A DNA stretch of 60,811 nt, taken from contig WHSY01000020.1 of the NCBI GenBank assembly GCA_009379815.1, forward strand, positions 1 through 60,811, written 5' to 3'. The notes under the pieces are model-generated. The model was not told the DNA's origin and did not search any database. It was given only the letters and a program-made list of their open reading frames with translations. Both the position numbers and the translations under genes were made by a program. The DNA is from Pseudonocardiaceae bacterium. Lineage in GTDB: Bacteria > Actinomycetota > Actinomycetes > Mycobacteriales > Pseudonocardiaceae. Every line of letters begins with the position of its first letter. The stretch's first letter is position 1. Below, one piece after another: positions 1 to 8,585 of this stretch.

Positions 1-117
1 CAGCAGCAACACTAACGATCAAGCCCGAATCTGCCTACGATCTTCGGAAGTCCGGTCCGTGACCCTCTCGGCATCAATCAACCCCACAACGCCCATTGGA
101 AGGAACCGGGGTTCGTC

Positions 118-972
118 ATGTCGAAGTCTACCAAGACCACCGCACGCCGGTCATCGCAGACCGGCACCTTTGAAATCATCCAACGCGCCGAGAAGTCCTG
201 GCCGCTGCGCATCCTGTCCGGGGCCGTGCGGCTGCGCGTTGAGCTCACCACTGTCGCGGTCATCATTACCGCCTGGGCATTGCTCGATGCCCGTGTGGCG
301 CCCGGCTTGGGCGCCTGGGCCGTCCTTGGCGTGCTTGCACTCGCTGTGGCCGCGATCCCGCATAGCCGGAGGTTCGTCTACCGGCGCGCATGGAGCGTGT
401 TTGCTCGCCACCGGCTGCGGACCTGCCTGGTCAACCGGCGGGTGATGACCTACGAGGGACTGGTTCCCCGGATGCTGTGGTCACGACCCATCCCCGTCGG
501 CGTCCGCATCTGGGTCTTCCTCCGCGCTGGCCTGGCGGCCAGCCATCTCGAGCGGGTCACCGAGGAGATCGCCTCGACCTGCTGGGCCCGCGACGCGCGG
601 GTCACCGTCCACGGCAAGTGGACCGCCCTGGTGCGGGTCGACGTGGTCTACCGCGACCCGCTATCGGCACGGGGCGAGATCGCCTCGGACCTGCTGTCCG
701 GCCACGACCCGGCCACCAATTCCGGGGCAGACGTCATCCCGCTGCCCGACCGCGCCACCGTGCGCCCCACCAAACCCGCCACCACGCGCGAGGGGGTGGA
801 GTCGGCCGCGACCGGCGACGCACAAACCGTATCTGCCCGTTCGGCTCCCGCCACCACGGCGAAGGCCACCACACGGACCACCAGCCGCAGCAACGGCAGC
901 ACCGACGACGACCGCTCGGAACCCCCTGCCGCGCTCGGCCGGTCCGGAGAGGACGTATCCGACTATGTCTAA
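118..972 (+). CDS. AICE membrane protein, partner of the FtsK-type pump
   Basis: 284-residue protein of unknown function. Two hydrophobic segments are visible at about residues 43-58 and 64-80, followed by a basic cytoplasmic region and a Thr/Ser/Ala-rich low-complexity tail after about residue 200. The middle part resembles the N-terminal portion of larger AICE FtsK-like proteins, which carry membrane helices before the motor domain. The ATG follows a GGAAGGA-like ribosome site. The end overlaps the next gene, an FtsK/SpoIIIE ATPase, by 8 bp, so the two are almost certainly translated together. I infer a membrane anchor or pore partner of the conjugation ATPase. No catalytic motif is seen. 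Confidence 0.7.
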   Translation: MSKSTKTTARRSSQTGTFEIIQRAEKSWPLRILSGAVRLRVELTTVAVIITAWALLDARVAPGLGAWAVLGVLALAVAAIPHSRRFVYRRAWSVFARHRLRTCLVNRRVMTYEGLVPRMLWSRPIPVGVRIWVFLRAGLAASHLERVTEEIASTCWARDARVTVHGKWTALVRVDVVYRDPLSARGEIASDLLSGHDPATNSGADVIPLPDRATVRPTKPATTREGVESAATGDAQTVSARSAPATTAKATTRTTSRSNGSTDDDRSEPPAALGRSGEDVSDYV

Positions 973-1858
973 TCACCCACCAGGAGGGGATCGGGTCCGC
1001 CGCAGGCGGTCCCACCTCCCCCGCCTGTTCCGCAAACCCACCCTTACCACGGGCGAGACGGCCTCGGTGCCGGTGGGTGCCCTGTCGATTTACGAGCCCA
1101 TCCACCTGGGTATCGACGAAGATGGCCAGCCCGTCGCCGTCACTCTGATGTATCGCAACTTGCTCGCCGGGGGTGAACCCGGCTCCGGTAAGTCCAGTGT
1201 GCTCAACATCATCGTTGGTCACGGCGCCTTGTCCCCGGACTGCCGCCTGTGGCTCTTCGACGGCAAACGCGTTGAACTCGGCCCCTGGCGCGACATCGCC
1301 GACGTGTTCGTTGGCTCCAACCCCGACCATGCCATCCAGAAACTGCGCGAGCTGCAAACCGAGATGGACACCCGCTACGCTCTGATCGAGGCCGCGCACC
1401 GCCGCAAGATCGCCCGCCACGACGGGCTCGACGCCATCCTGTGCGTCATCGACGAACTCGCCTACTTCACCGTCACCACCGGCACCAAAGACCAACAAGA
1501 AGAAGTCCGCATCCTCATCAGAGACCTGGTTGCCCGAGGCCGCGCCGCCGGTGTCATCGTCATCGCCGCCACCCAACGCCCCAGCGCCGACATCATCCCC
1601 ACCAGCTTGCGGGACCTGTTCGGCTACCGGATGGCATTCCGCTGCACCACCGACTCATCCAGCGACATCATCTTGTCGCAAGGCTGGGCCGGACAGGGCT
1701 ACTCGGCGAAAACCATCCGCCCCGAAGCCATCGGACAGGCCTGGCTGCTGGCCGAAGGCGGCTTTCCTCGCCGCATGCGTTGCGCCTACCTCAACGACGC
1801 ACACATCCGCACCCTGATCAGCCACGCGAAGCACCTACGCCGCCCACCGGCAGCTTAA
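965..1858 (+). CDS. FtsK/SpoIIIE-family DNA translocase (TraSA-like)
   Basis: 297 residues, close to the size of the pSAM2 transfer protein TraSA. The Walker A motif GEPGSGKSS is at residues 70-78, Walker B ILCVIDELA at 158-166, and the FtsK-type ATQRPSAD motif at 201-209. This family pumps double-stranded DNA between mycelial cells during actinomycete conjugation. It has no membrane segment of its own; the overlapping upstream gene supplies one. It belongs to the AICE transfer module together with the replication initiator at 5463 and the xis/int pair. Confidence 0.9.
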   Translation: MSNHPPGGDRVRRRRSHLPRLFRKPTLTTGETASVPVGALSIYEPIHLGIDEDGQPVAVTLMYRNLLAGGEPGSGKSSVLNIIVGHGALSPDCRLWLFDGKRVELGPWRDIADVFVGSNPDHAIQKLRELQTEMDTRYALIEAAHRRKIARHDGLDAILCVIDELAYFTVTTGTKDQQEEVRILIRDLVARGRAAGVIVIAATQRPSADIIPTSLRDLFGYRMAFRCTTDSSSDIILSQGWAGQGYSAKTIRPEAIGQAWLLAEGGFPRRMRCAYLNDAHIRTLISHAKHLRRPPAA

Positions 1859-1921
1859 AAGCACCCATCGCTTCGCGAAAACCCCGCAATCCGTTAATTC
1901 CGACTCTGGGAGGAGTCTGTC

Positions 1922-2203
1922 ATGAACCAGCTCGACCACACCGGCCGCATCCCCGAATTCGGTCGCGTGCACGGCACCCACCGAGAGCGCCGCACCGCCA
2001 CCGCAACAATCGCTGCGCTGTGCGCGGTCGCATTCGCCTACGACGCATTCCCCGCTGTCGTGCACGTCCTCAACATCACCGGACTGGTCATCGCCTCGAT
2101 CGCGGCAACCGCCGTACTGATCTGGCTGTGGCACACCGCCAGAAACATTCACTGCGGTGTCGCTCTCGACCGCGCTCGTCGACATGCCGGATACCGGCCA
2201 TGA
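1922..2203 (+). CDS. small two-helix membrane protein of the AICE
   Basis: 93 residues with two hydrophobic segments at about residues 28-45 and 51-71 and a basic C-terminus. GGGAGGAG lies just upstream of the ATG. Small membrane proteins of this kind (Spd-like spread proteins) often accompany the transfer gene in actinomycete conjugative elements, but no specific family is recognised here. The stop codon overlaps the start of the next small gene (ATGA). Confidence 0.65.
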   Translation: MNQLDHTGRIPEFGRVHGTHRERRTATATIAALCAVAFAYDAFPAVVHVLNITGLVIASIAATAVLIWLWHTARNIHCGVALDRARRHAGYRP

Positions 2204-2421
2204 GCGCCTCACTGCGGGCGGCGCACCAAAGCCGGACCTGCCGCGACTGCGCCATCACCTACCGCTACGTCGACACCCCTGGCCACTCCAACCCGCGCTA
2301 CTGCCCGGCCTGCCTTCTGGCACACCCCCGCACTTGCCGTACCTGCAGCACGCGGTTCCGCCCGCAGGTCGACGCCGATCGGCACTGCCCGGTCTGCGCC
2401 GTTCACCCCGCCCTCTTCTAA
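2200..2421 (+). CDS. 73-residue CxxC-rich mini-protein, probable zinc ribbons
   Basis: The start ATG at 2200 overlaps the TGA of the preceding gene. The protein carries four Cys pairs, CRDC, CPAC, CRTC and CPVC, spaced as two four-cysteine zinc ribbons. No other domain fits in the length. Such small zinc-finger proteins are frequent in AICEs and actinobacterial plasmids and usually have no known function; DNA, RNA or protein binding is possible. The ATGA coupling to an upstream membrane protein supports real translation. Confidence 0.65.
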   Translation: MSASLRAAHQSRTCRDCAITYRYVDTPGHSNPRYCPACLLAHPRTCRTCSTRFRPQVDADRHCPVCAVHPALF

Positions 2422-2437
2422 CAGGAAGGACCCTGTC

Positions 2438-3061
2438 ATGGCACTCGTAACCGTCATCGGCGTCCGCCACCGCGACGGCTGGCTGCAAGTCGACACCACC
2501 GACTGGCTCGCCGACCGTGCCCAACCCAACGACGACCTCATCGCCTGGCTCGAAACCGACCACGATGACCACTCCCTGAGCTGGATCCGCAACGGCTACG
2601 GGGTGCTCTACCCCACCACCCTCGCCCTGCACGCTTGGATGCGCGAGCGCTTCGGTTATGAACCCGTCGGCATCTACGGCGAAGACGGCATCTACTCCAC
2701 CCTGACCACCAACTACGACAGCCTGCTGTCCGACGACATTGGGTACGTCTTCGCCCGCTGCGGACCCGAAAAACTCCTGATCGTCACCGCCAACGAATTC
2801 TGGTTCTGCAGCCCGCGCGTCTACGACTACACCGCCAGCGACGACGCTTACGCCCTCGACACCGGCACCGCACTCGGCGCCTGCGACGCCGACCACCACT
2901 GCGAGATCGAATCCGGCGCCTACCTCATCGCTGACACCGGCAGTAGCGGTGCCTACCGCGTCGCAGACCGCGTCCGCGTGCCTTTCGGCGATTCCCGCCG
3001 CGCCTACATCGCCTGCATCACTTGCGGCAGAGCACTGCGCTTCATGACCATCACCGACTGA
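2438..3061 (+). CDS. AICE hypothetical protein
   Basis: 207 residues, family not recognised. The sequence is acidic, with an internal CDADHHC segment and a late CITC pair that could bind metal. No signal peptide or membrane segment is visible. The start ATG has an AGGAAGGA ribosome site, and the gene follows the zinc-ribbon mini-protein by 16 bp in the same operon. Codon use matches the neighbouring AICE genes, so it is a real coding region. Confidence 0.65.
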   Translation: MALVTVIGVRHRDGWLQVDTTDWLADRAQPNDDLIAWLETDHDDHSLSWIRNGYGVLYPTTLALHAWMRERFGYEPVGIYGEDGIYSTLTTNYDSLLSDDIGYVFARCGPEKLLIVTANEFWFCSPRVYDYTASDDAYALDTGTALGACDADHHCEIESGAYLIADTGSSGAYRVADRVRVPFGDSRRAYIACITCGRALRFMTITD

Positions 3062-3072
3062 AAGGAACCGTC

Positions 3073-3450
3073 ATGACCACCACCGAGAACGGAACCCACC
3101 CCATCATCATTCGTGTTCGGCAGGCCGCCGACGACATCCGGCTGGCCAACCACGCCACCTATGGCAATCGCTGCGAGGTCATCGACCTCTATGAGCTGCT
3201 GGGATCGCTGACCGAACTGCTGCAACGACTACCGCAACTGATCGCCTACCTGCGAGATGTCCTCGACGACGCCGACTCGCAGTTCTACGAACATGACCGC
3301 GGCGACAGCAGCGATGACACCCTCAACCTCGCCGACTTCTGCCTGATCGACGCACTCAGCAGCCTGGCGCTGGCCCACGGCGCCCTGTCACAGGCATGGA
3401 CCGAAATCGGACACCTCCGACCCCGTGACATCGACAGCGATTCGGAGTGA
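3073..3450 (+). CDS. AICE hypothetical protein
   Basis: 125 residues starting at an ATG preceded by AAAGGA at 3061; an in-frame upstream start at 3022 lies inside the previous gene and is less likely. The protein is acidic and predicted mostly helical, with a Leu-rich centre (residues about 38-60). No conserved family is recognised. It lies directly behind the 207-residue protein and before the repeated leader that precedes the DUF932 gene. Confidence 0.6.
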   Translation: MTTTENGTHPIIIRVRQAADDIRLANHATYGNRCEVIDLYELLGSLTELLQRLPQLIAYLRDVLDDADSQFYEHDRGDSSDDTLNLADFCLIDALSSLALAHGALSQAWTEIGHLRPRDIDSDSE

Positions 3451-3472
3451 ACCCATCCACGGATTCCGTCGT

Positions 3473-3547
3473 GACTCCCATCACCAGCCACTCCAGCGAA
3501 TACCGGTGTGCCTGGTGGCGGGGGTGACGGTCGAATCCCCGACCGCC
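3473..3547 (+). repeat. repeated leader element, copy A
   Basis: This non-coding stretch upstream of the DUF932 gene is similar over about 75 bp to 4975-5048, upstream of the 119-residue gene. A 24-bp core at 3507-3530 is identical to 5008-5031. It contains CGGTC ... GACCG arms around positions 3528-3545 that could form a short hairpin. Function unknown; a shared regulator site, a translation-control leader or an element-specific origin are all possible. Confidence 0.75.
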
Positions 3548-3605
3548 GCACCGAGCCAAACGATTCGTTCGGCTCACTCAAGGAAACGGAAAGGACACCA
3601 TCGCC

Positions 3606-4604
3606 ATGGCACACGAGATCGAGACCTTCGAAGACGGCACCGCAGCGTTCGTCACGGCCCGCACCGACGCCTGGCATCGGCTCGGCACCGTGACGCGCGA
3701 CTGCCTCACGGCTGAGGAGGTCATGCGCATCGCCTACCTGGGCAACTGGAACGTCCGCACCCTGGCCCTGACCGCCTCGGAACTGGCCGAGGACGGGGTC
3801 ACCACCCTGGATGTGGCCGACCACTACGCCACCGCGCGCACCCACCCCAAAACGCAGACCACCGAGGTCCTCGGGGTCGTCGGCCGCGATTACACCGTCG
3901 TGCAGAACGAGGAGCACTGCGAACTGCTCAACCTGCTCGTCGACGAGGGCGGCGCCTGCTTCGAAACCGCCGGAAGCCTGCGCGGGGGCCGCGAAACCTT
4001 CGTCACCATGAAGCTGCCCCGCACCGTGCAGCTGGCCAACGCCGACGCCCACGATGACGTCGAGCTCTACCTCGCCGCCATGTCCTCCCACGACGGGTCG
4101 GCTGCGTGGCGCGTCATCGTCACCCCGGTGCGCATCGTCTGCGCCAACACCCAACGCGTCGCCCTGGCCCGCGCGAAGGCCAGCTACGCCATCAAGCACA
4201 CCGCCTCCGCGAAAGGCAAGATCGCCGAAGCCCGCCAGGCACTCGGGATCGTGTGGAACTACTGCGACTCTTTCGAAGCCGCCGCCCAGGCACTGATCGC
4301 CCAGCCCCTCGACCTGGACGAGTTCGACCAGATCGTCGAGAAGATCTGGCCCGCCGACCCCACCGCCGGCAAGCGCGCCGAGACCAACCGTACTCGCCGC
4401 AACACCGCCCTGCGGCACCTGTTCCGTGACGCGGACACCACTGCCGCCATCGGCGGCACCCGTTGGGCCGGACTGCAGGCCATCACCGAGTATCTCGACC
4501 ACTATGTGCCCGCTCGTGACGCTGATGTGCGCGCCACCCGCGTGCTGACCAGCGCAGACCACGGCGCCAAAAAGCAGCGCGCCTATGAACTACTCACCGT
4601 GTGA
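3606..4604 (+). CDS. DUF932 plasmid/phage-type protein
   Basis: 332 residues matching the DUF932 family, typical of plasmids, phages and integrative elements. The opening (AHEIETF ... DAWHRLG) and the FVTMKLPR and IVCANT segments are characteristic. The biochemical role of the family is not established; a link to DNA replication or recombination is often assumed. It is preceded by the repeated leader element and by GGAAAGGA. The C-terminal end overlaps the next small ORF by 20 bp if that ORF starts at 4585. Confidence 0.85.
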   Translation: MAHEIETFEDGTAAFVTARTDAWHRLGTVTRDCLTAEEVMRIAYLGNWNVRTLALTASELAEDGVTTLDVADHYATARTHPKTQTTEVLGVVGRDYTVVQNEEHCELLNLLVDEGGACFETAGSLRGGRETFVTMKLPRTVQLANADAHDDVELYLAAMSSHDGSAAWRVIVTPVRIVCANTQRVALARAKASYAIKHTASAKGKIAEARQALGIVWNYCDSFEAAAQALIAQPLDLDEFDQIVEKIWPADPTAGKRAETNRTRRNTALRHLFRDADTTAAIGGTRWAGLQAITEYLDHYVPARDADVRATRVLTSADHGAKKQRAYELLTV

Positions 4605-4947
4605 GGCGGCTGCGGTGACCGCCATCGTCCGAGACCTACACCCACCATCCCGCGACTCGCGGCCTGTCAAGGCCGCCCTGACACCAAAATCGCGGAATCG
4701 GCCCGTCGTGGAGAACGACACCTACGCCGCCTTCACCTGCCGTGTCATCGCCGCTCACGCCCGCCGCATCGCTACCGGCGACATCGAACGACTCGGCGAT
4801 CTGATCGCACTCTATGACGATCTCGACGCCGCTATTGCCAGCGCCGTCACCGGGCTGCGTGCCTGCGGCTACTCCTGGACCGAGATCGCCGACCGGCTCG
4901 GTATCACCCGACAAGCTGCCCATCAACGCTGGGCCACCGACACTTGA
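4585..4947 (+). CDS. small helix-turn-helix protein
   Basis: Up to 120 residues. The C-terminus holds a clear helix-turn-helix of sigma-region-4 type (GYSWTEIADRLGITRQAAHQ), so the protein probably binds DNA. The start is uncertain: ATG 4585 overlaps the DUF932 gene, while GTG 4615 and GTG 4708 are shorter alternatives. None has a strong ribosome site. Likely a regulator of the AICE replication or transfer functions, inferred from the HTH and its position only. Confidence 0.6.
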   Translation: MNYSPCEAAAVTAIVRDLHPPSRDSRPVKAALTPKSRNRPVVENDTYAAFTCRVIAAHARRIATGDIERLGDLIALYDDLDAAIASAVTGLRACGYSWTEIADRLGITRQAAHQRWATDT

Positions 4948-4974
4948 GCCGAACCTCTCCTTCTTTTCGACCGC

Positions 4975-5048
4975 GACTCCCACCACCAGTCACGGCACGG
5001 ATACCGCTGTGCCTGGTGGCGGGGGTGACGGCCGAAACCCTGACCGCC
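4975..5048 (+). repeat. repeated leader element, copy B
   Basis: Second copy of the element seen at 3473-3547, again between a stop codon and the next start. The 24-bp core at 5008-5031 is identical to copy A, and the flanking GACTCCCA, CACCAG and TGACCGCC blocks are also conserved. The downstream ATG is 44 bp after the core, against 75 bp in copy A. The potential hairpin of copy A is imperfect here, which argues somewhat against a structured RNA. Confidence 0.75.
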
Positions 5049-5075
5049 AACCCAATCAACGAAAGGAACACCGCC

Positions 5076-5435
5076 ATGACCACCACCACCGAACCCGCCA
5101 TCGGCACTCCGCCAGCAACCGATACTTCTGAGATCGCAGACGAGATCGTCCTACTGGCTCGCGTTGGAGGCGAACAGCACGCCCTGACCGCCGCCCAGGT
5201 CCGCGACACCGTCGCCTCCTACCTCGCCACCGGTGGCCACATGCCCACCCCACGCCACGGCGACGGCACCGACCCCCACGAGCCGCTGCACATCATCACC
5301 GAACAGTGGCTCTGGAGTAATCCCATCGGTTGGGTCCACGGCGCCGACCGCGTCCAACTTGCCACCTACCGGCATGAGGCCCTGACCTGGATCAACGGCT
5401 TCTTCGGCGCCGCCTTCCCCGACCTCGACGACTGA
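5076..5435 (+). CDS. AICE hypothetical protein
   Basis: 119 residues from the ATG at 5076, which has GAAAGGA upstream; an in-frame start at 4944 would run through the leader repeat and is rejected. The N-terminus is Thr/Pro-rich, and the rest looks like a small soluble domain with no recognised motif. It sits 27 bp before the replication initiator gene and is probably co-transcribed with it. Confidence 0.6.
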   Translation: MTTTTEPAIGTPPATDTSEIADEIVLLARVGGEQHALTAAQVRDTVASYLATGGHMPTPRHGDGTDPHEPLHIITEQWLWSNPIGWVHGADRVQLATYRHEALTWINGFFGAAFPDLDD

Positions 5436-5462
5436 TCACCCTCACGTCACGGATCATCCGCT

Positions 5463-7010
5463 ATGCCCGCAGCAGCGCCCAGCAGCCAGCTCGAGGACAC
5501 TGCGCTCGGGCTGCTCACCGATCAGCTCGGCGCCAAACTGCTGCACACCACCGAGCGACCCACCCCCGAGGATCCCAACGGCGCCCATGCTACCGCCGCC
5601 CGCCGCGCCGCCTCACCCGACTACCCCCGCTGGGCCGACCACATCGCCACCACCGGTGGCTGCCAGCGACCCATCCGACTGGCCGGACACCTACACACAG
5701 TCGACACCACCACCGGGGAGACCACCTCATCCCGGTCCACCGAAACCTTGCCCGACGGGGTCATCTACACCTCCTGCGGCGACCGCCGCGCCTCGGTGTG
5801 CCCCGCCTGCGCCGAGACCTATCGCGCTGACACCTACCACCTCGTCCGCGCCGGACTCGTTGGCGGCAAAGGCGTTCCTGACACTGTCGCCACCCACCCC
5901 GTCGTCTTCGCCACCTTCACCGCCCCCGCCTTCGGTCCCGTCCACTCCCGCGTTGTCGACCGCCGCACCGGACGGGTCAAACCCTGCCGCATGCGCCGCA
6001 CCATCCAACGCTGCCACCACGGCCGCGTGCTCGCCTGCCCCCAACGCCACGCAGAAGACGCCAAATGCATCGGGCAACCGCTATGTCCACAGTGTTACGA
6101 CTACGACCACCACGTCGTCTGGAACGCCTGGGCTGCCGAACTGTGGCGCCGCACCACCATCACCGCCCACCGCCAGCTTCGTCCGCTGGAGAAGGCGCAC
6201 GGTGTGAAGCTGCGGCTGTCGTTCGCCAAGGTCGCCGAATACCAGGCCCGCGGCTTGATCCACTTCCACGCCCTCATCCGCCTTGACCAGGTCGGCCCCG
6301 CCGACCCCGATGTCGTCCTTGCGCCGCCACCCGGCATCACCGCCGTAGAGTTGGACCAGGTCATCAGCCGGGCCGCTGCGTCCACCGCCGTCGCCACGCC
6401 CGACCATCCGAGACGCCCTGGTGGCTGGACCCTCACCTGGGGCCCGCAGCTCGACTTCCGCCCCGTCTCATTCTCGGGCGAACTCACGGACACCGCTGTG
6501 GCTGGATACCTCGCCAAATACGCCACCAAGGCCACCGAGGCCACCGGGCATGTCTCCCGACGCATCACCCCCGAGACCATCGGCGTCTACGCCGGAACCG
6601 CCACCCACGCCGGGCGCCTCGTTCGCACCTGCTGGGTACTCGGCCGACGCCCCGATGAGGAACACCCTGCTGACTGGAAGCACAGCTACGGGCGGCTGCG
6701 CCGCTGGGCACACATGCTCGGCTTCGGCGGCCACTTCGCCACCAAAAGTCGCCGCTACTCCACCACCCGCAAAGCCCTCAAGGCGACCCGCCGCGAATGG
6801 CGTCGCGCCCGGGCCCACGTCCGCCGCGCTGGTTTTGATACCGCCGAGCACACCGACGAGGAAACCACCCTCGTTGTCGGCTCCCTGACCTTCGCCGGAG
6901 TCGGCTACCGCACCATCGGTGACCACTGGTTGGCCCTCACTGTCGCCATGCAAGCCCGCGAGCGCCGTCAAACCGCGAAGGAGGAACGCATAACCCGACT
7001 GGCAAGGTGA
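5463..7010 (+). CDS. RepSA-type replication initiator
   Basis: 515 residues, typical of the replication initiators (RepSA, as in pSAM2) of AICEs. It would nick the double-strand origin and start rolling-circle replication of the excised element. A HUH motif is visible as HFHALI at residues 267-272, and a Tyr/Lys motif as GYLAKYATK at 348-356. Cys clusters around 105-116 and 203-211 suggest zinc binding. It is followed 13 bp later by the excisionase gene, the usual rep-xis-int order. No frameshift is seen. Confidence 0.9.
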   Translation: MPAAAPSSQLEDTALGLLTDQLGAKLLHTTERPTPEDPNGAHATAARRAASPDYPRWADHIATTGGCQRPIRLAGHLHTVDTTTGETTSSRSTETLPDGVIYTSCGDRRASVCPACAETYRADTYHLVRAGLVGGKGVPDTVATHPVVFATFTAPAFGPVHSRVVDRRTGRVKPCRMRRTIQRCHHGRVLACPQRHAEDAKCIGQPLCPQCYDYDHHVVWNAWAAELWRRTTITAHRQLRPLEKAHGVKLRLSFAKVAEYQARGLIHFHALIRLDQVGPADPDVVLAPPPGITAVELDQVISRAAASTAVATPDHPRRPGGWTLTWGPQLDFRPVSFSGELTDTAVAGYLAKYATKATEATGHVSRRITPETIGVYAGTATHAGRLVRTCWVLGRRPDEEHPADWKHSYGRLRRWAHMLGFGGHFATKSRRYSTTRKALKATRREWRRARAHVRRAGFDTAEHTDEETTLVVGSLTFAGVGYRTIGDHWLALTVAMQARERRQTAKEERITRLAR

Positions 7011-7023
7011 AAGGAGGAAAGTT

Positions 7024-7215
7024 GTGGTCAAGCAGCTCTACCGAGTGGAGGAAGTTGCAGAGATTCTGAGTATGGGCCGTAGCAAGGTCTATGACCTGAT
7101 CCGAAGTGGGCGCCTGGCGTCTGTCAAGGAAGGGACCATGCGCCGGGTGACAGAACAGGCGATCCAAGAATACGTCGCGAGTCTTGGGCGAGATGAGGTG
7201 TGCTGGCGTGGGTAA
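7024..7215 (+). CDS. xis: excisionase (Xis), MerR-type winged helix
   Basis: 63 residues starting at GTG with an excellent AAAGGAGG ribosome site. The sequence YRVEEVAEILSMGRSKVYDL is a classic excisionase/MerR-like helix-turn-helix for directing excision. The end overlaps or abuts the start of the integrase (GTG 7208). From here to about 8150 the DNA is visibly richer in A/T than the upstream genes, suggesting that the xis-int module has its own origin. Confidence 0.88.
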   Translation: MVKQLYRVEEVAEILSMGRSKVYDLIRSGRLASVKEGTMRRVTEQAIQEYVASLGRDEVCWRG

Positions 7216-8375
7216 GCGAAACCCGAATGGCATGGGAACCGTTGTCAAGCGGTCGGACGGTCGATACCAAGCGGCTGTGTATGTTTACACCGCTACAGGA
7301 CATCGGCAGCGAAAATACGTCTACGGTCACACATGGGAGGAGGTGAATGACAAGCGGCTAAAGCTCTTGGGAAACAACCGGAAGGGCGTTCCCTCGGTCG
7401 AGTCGTCCATGCTATTGAAAGACTACTTGTTGTACTGGCTGGATGTCGTAGCGAGCCATGAGTTAAGAGTTTCTACCTTCTCGCGGTACTCGGCACTCAT
7501 CAACGATTATATTGTGCCGCACTTGGGCCACCGTCGTTTGAATCGGCTCAGTGTTGGTGATGTGCGTCGATTCCTTGCCGACCTCGCCAAAGGCAAGGGC
7601 AAGGGTGGCAAGATGTTGTCAGGTAGGACGCGACAGTTTGTCCACGCCGTGTTGCGGAGCGCGCTACAGCATGCTGTGAGAGAAGAGATGATCGGGCGCA
7701 ATGTCGCACGGCTGGTCGCTCCGCCGAAGGCTGAGACGGCCGAGATCAAGCCGTTGGATAAGCCGAAGGCTGAAATGCTCATTGAGCATGCCGACAAGCA
7801 CTGGCTGCGGGCGGCATGGCTGATCTTGCTCGCAACCGGCCTCAGACGAGGTGAAGTGCTCGGACTGGCCTGGTCGGACGTTGATCTGACGGCACGGTCG
7901 CTTCGCGTGCGACGAACGCTGCAGAAGATCGACGGCGAGTACGTGTTCGGGGAACCGAAGAGCAAGCGATCCCGCCGGGTTATGCGACTGCCCCTGCTGT
8001 GTGTCGAGGCTCTCCGCCGCCATCCCGATATCGCCGCTGAGCGGGCGTTACCCGCACAGTGGAGGCCGCTGCCGCGTCAGCCCGCTGACCTGATCTTCGT
8101 CACCCGGACCGGCCGCCCGGTCGACCCTCGAACGTTCAACCGGGCGTTTGAGCGACTGTGCCGACGAGCGGGCATCGACCCGACACGACCTGCGGCACAC
8201 CTGCGCCACCTTGCTGCTCATGGACGGGGTCGACGAGCGTGAGGTCATGGAACTGCTCGGGCACAGCTCGATCGTCGTCACGATGAACATCTACGCGCAC
8301 GTGCTCGACGAGGCGAAGGACGCGCTCGCCGTCCGCATGGACGGCCTACTCAGCAAGACTGATGTCAAACGCTGA
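7208..8375 (+). pseudogene. int: tyrosine integrase, frameshifted before the HDLRH box
   Basis: AICE integrase of the tyrosine recombinase family. The first frame carries the SAM-like core-binding domain and the first catalytic Arg (TGLRRGEVLGLAW), but after AGIDPTR at about 8185 it runs into unrelated sequence and stops at 8242. The rest (HDLRHTCATLL, ELLGHSS and the nucleophile NIYAHV) continues in another frame to 8375. Between the codons for Gly-Ile and HDLRH there are 7 nt where homologues usually have about 15, consistent with a small deletion. If the sequence is correct the enzyme is dead and the element is trapped. Start taken at GTG 7208; 7184 is an alternative. Confidence 0.85.
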
Positions 8376-8420
8376 TGTCAGCGGGGGGCCGATGATCTCG
8401 ACACCTGCGCTGACCTGGTG

Positions 8421-8491
8421 CTCCGCCGCCAGGATTCGAACCTGGACCATCGGAACCAAAATCCGATGTGCTGCCATTACACCACGGCGGA
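8421..8491 (-). tRNA. tRNA-Gln (anticodon UUG), attachment site of the AICE
   Basis: Reading the minus strand, the acceptor arms TCCGCCG / CGGCGGA, a D arm, an anticodon stem TCGGA/TCCGA with loop TTTTGGT (anticodon TTG) and a T arm CCAGG TTCGAAT CCTGG form a complete tRNA. CCA is not encoded. The 3' end faces the integrase gene 46 bp away, the usual arrangement when an AICE has inserted into the 3' part of a tRNA gene. The other att copy is not in this window and should lie to the left of position 1. Confidence 0.93.
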
Positions 8492-8585
8492 AGGGTGGGG
8501 TCGCGGCCCCGCGGGGTCATGGTGGCACGACGCTGTGACACCGGTCAGCGCAACCCTCGTGAGCGGTATCGGTGCGGGAACACCG

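Noticed and set aside
3507-3545. A tRNA-like T arm in the repeated leader (GGTCGAATCCCC)
   Set aside because: No anticodon or acceptor arms fit, and copy B does not preserve the pairing.
1-8400. Left att repeat of the AICE within the window
   Set aside because: The 3' part of the tRNA-Gln sequence is not found again in this span.
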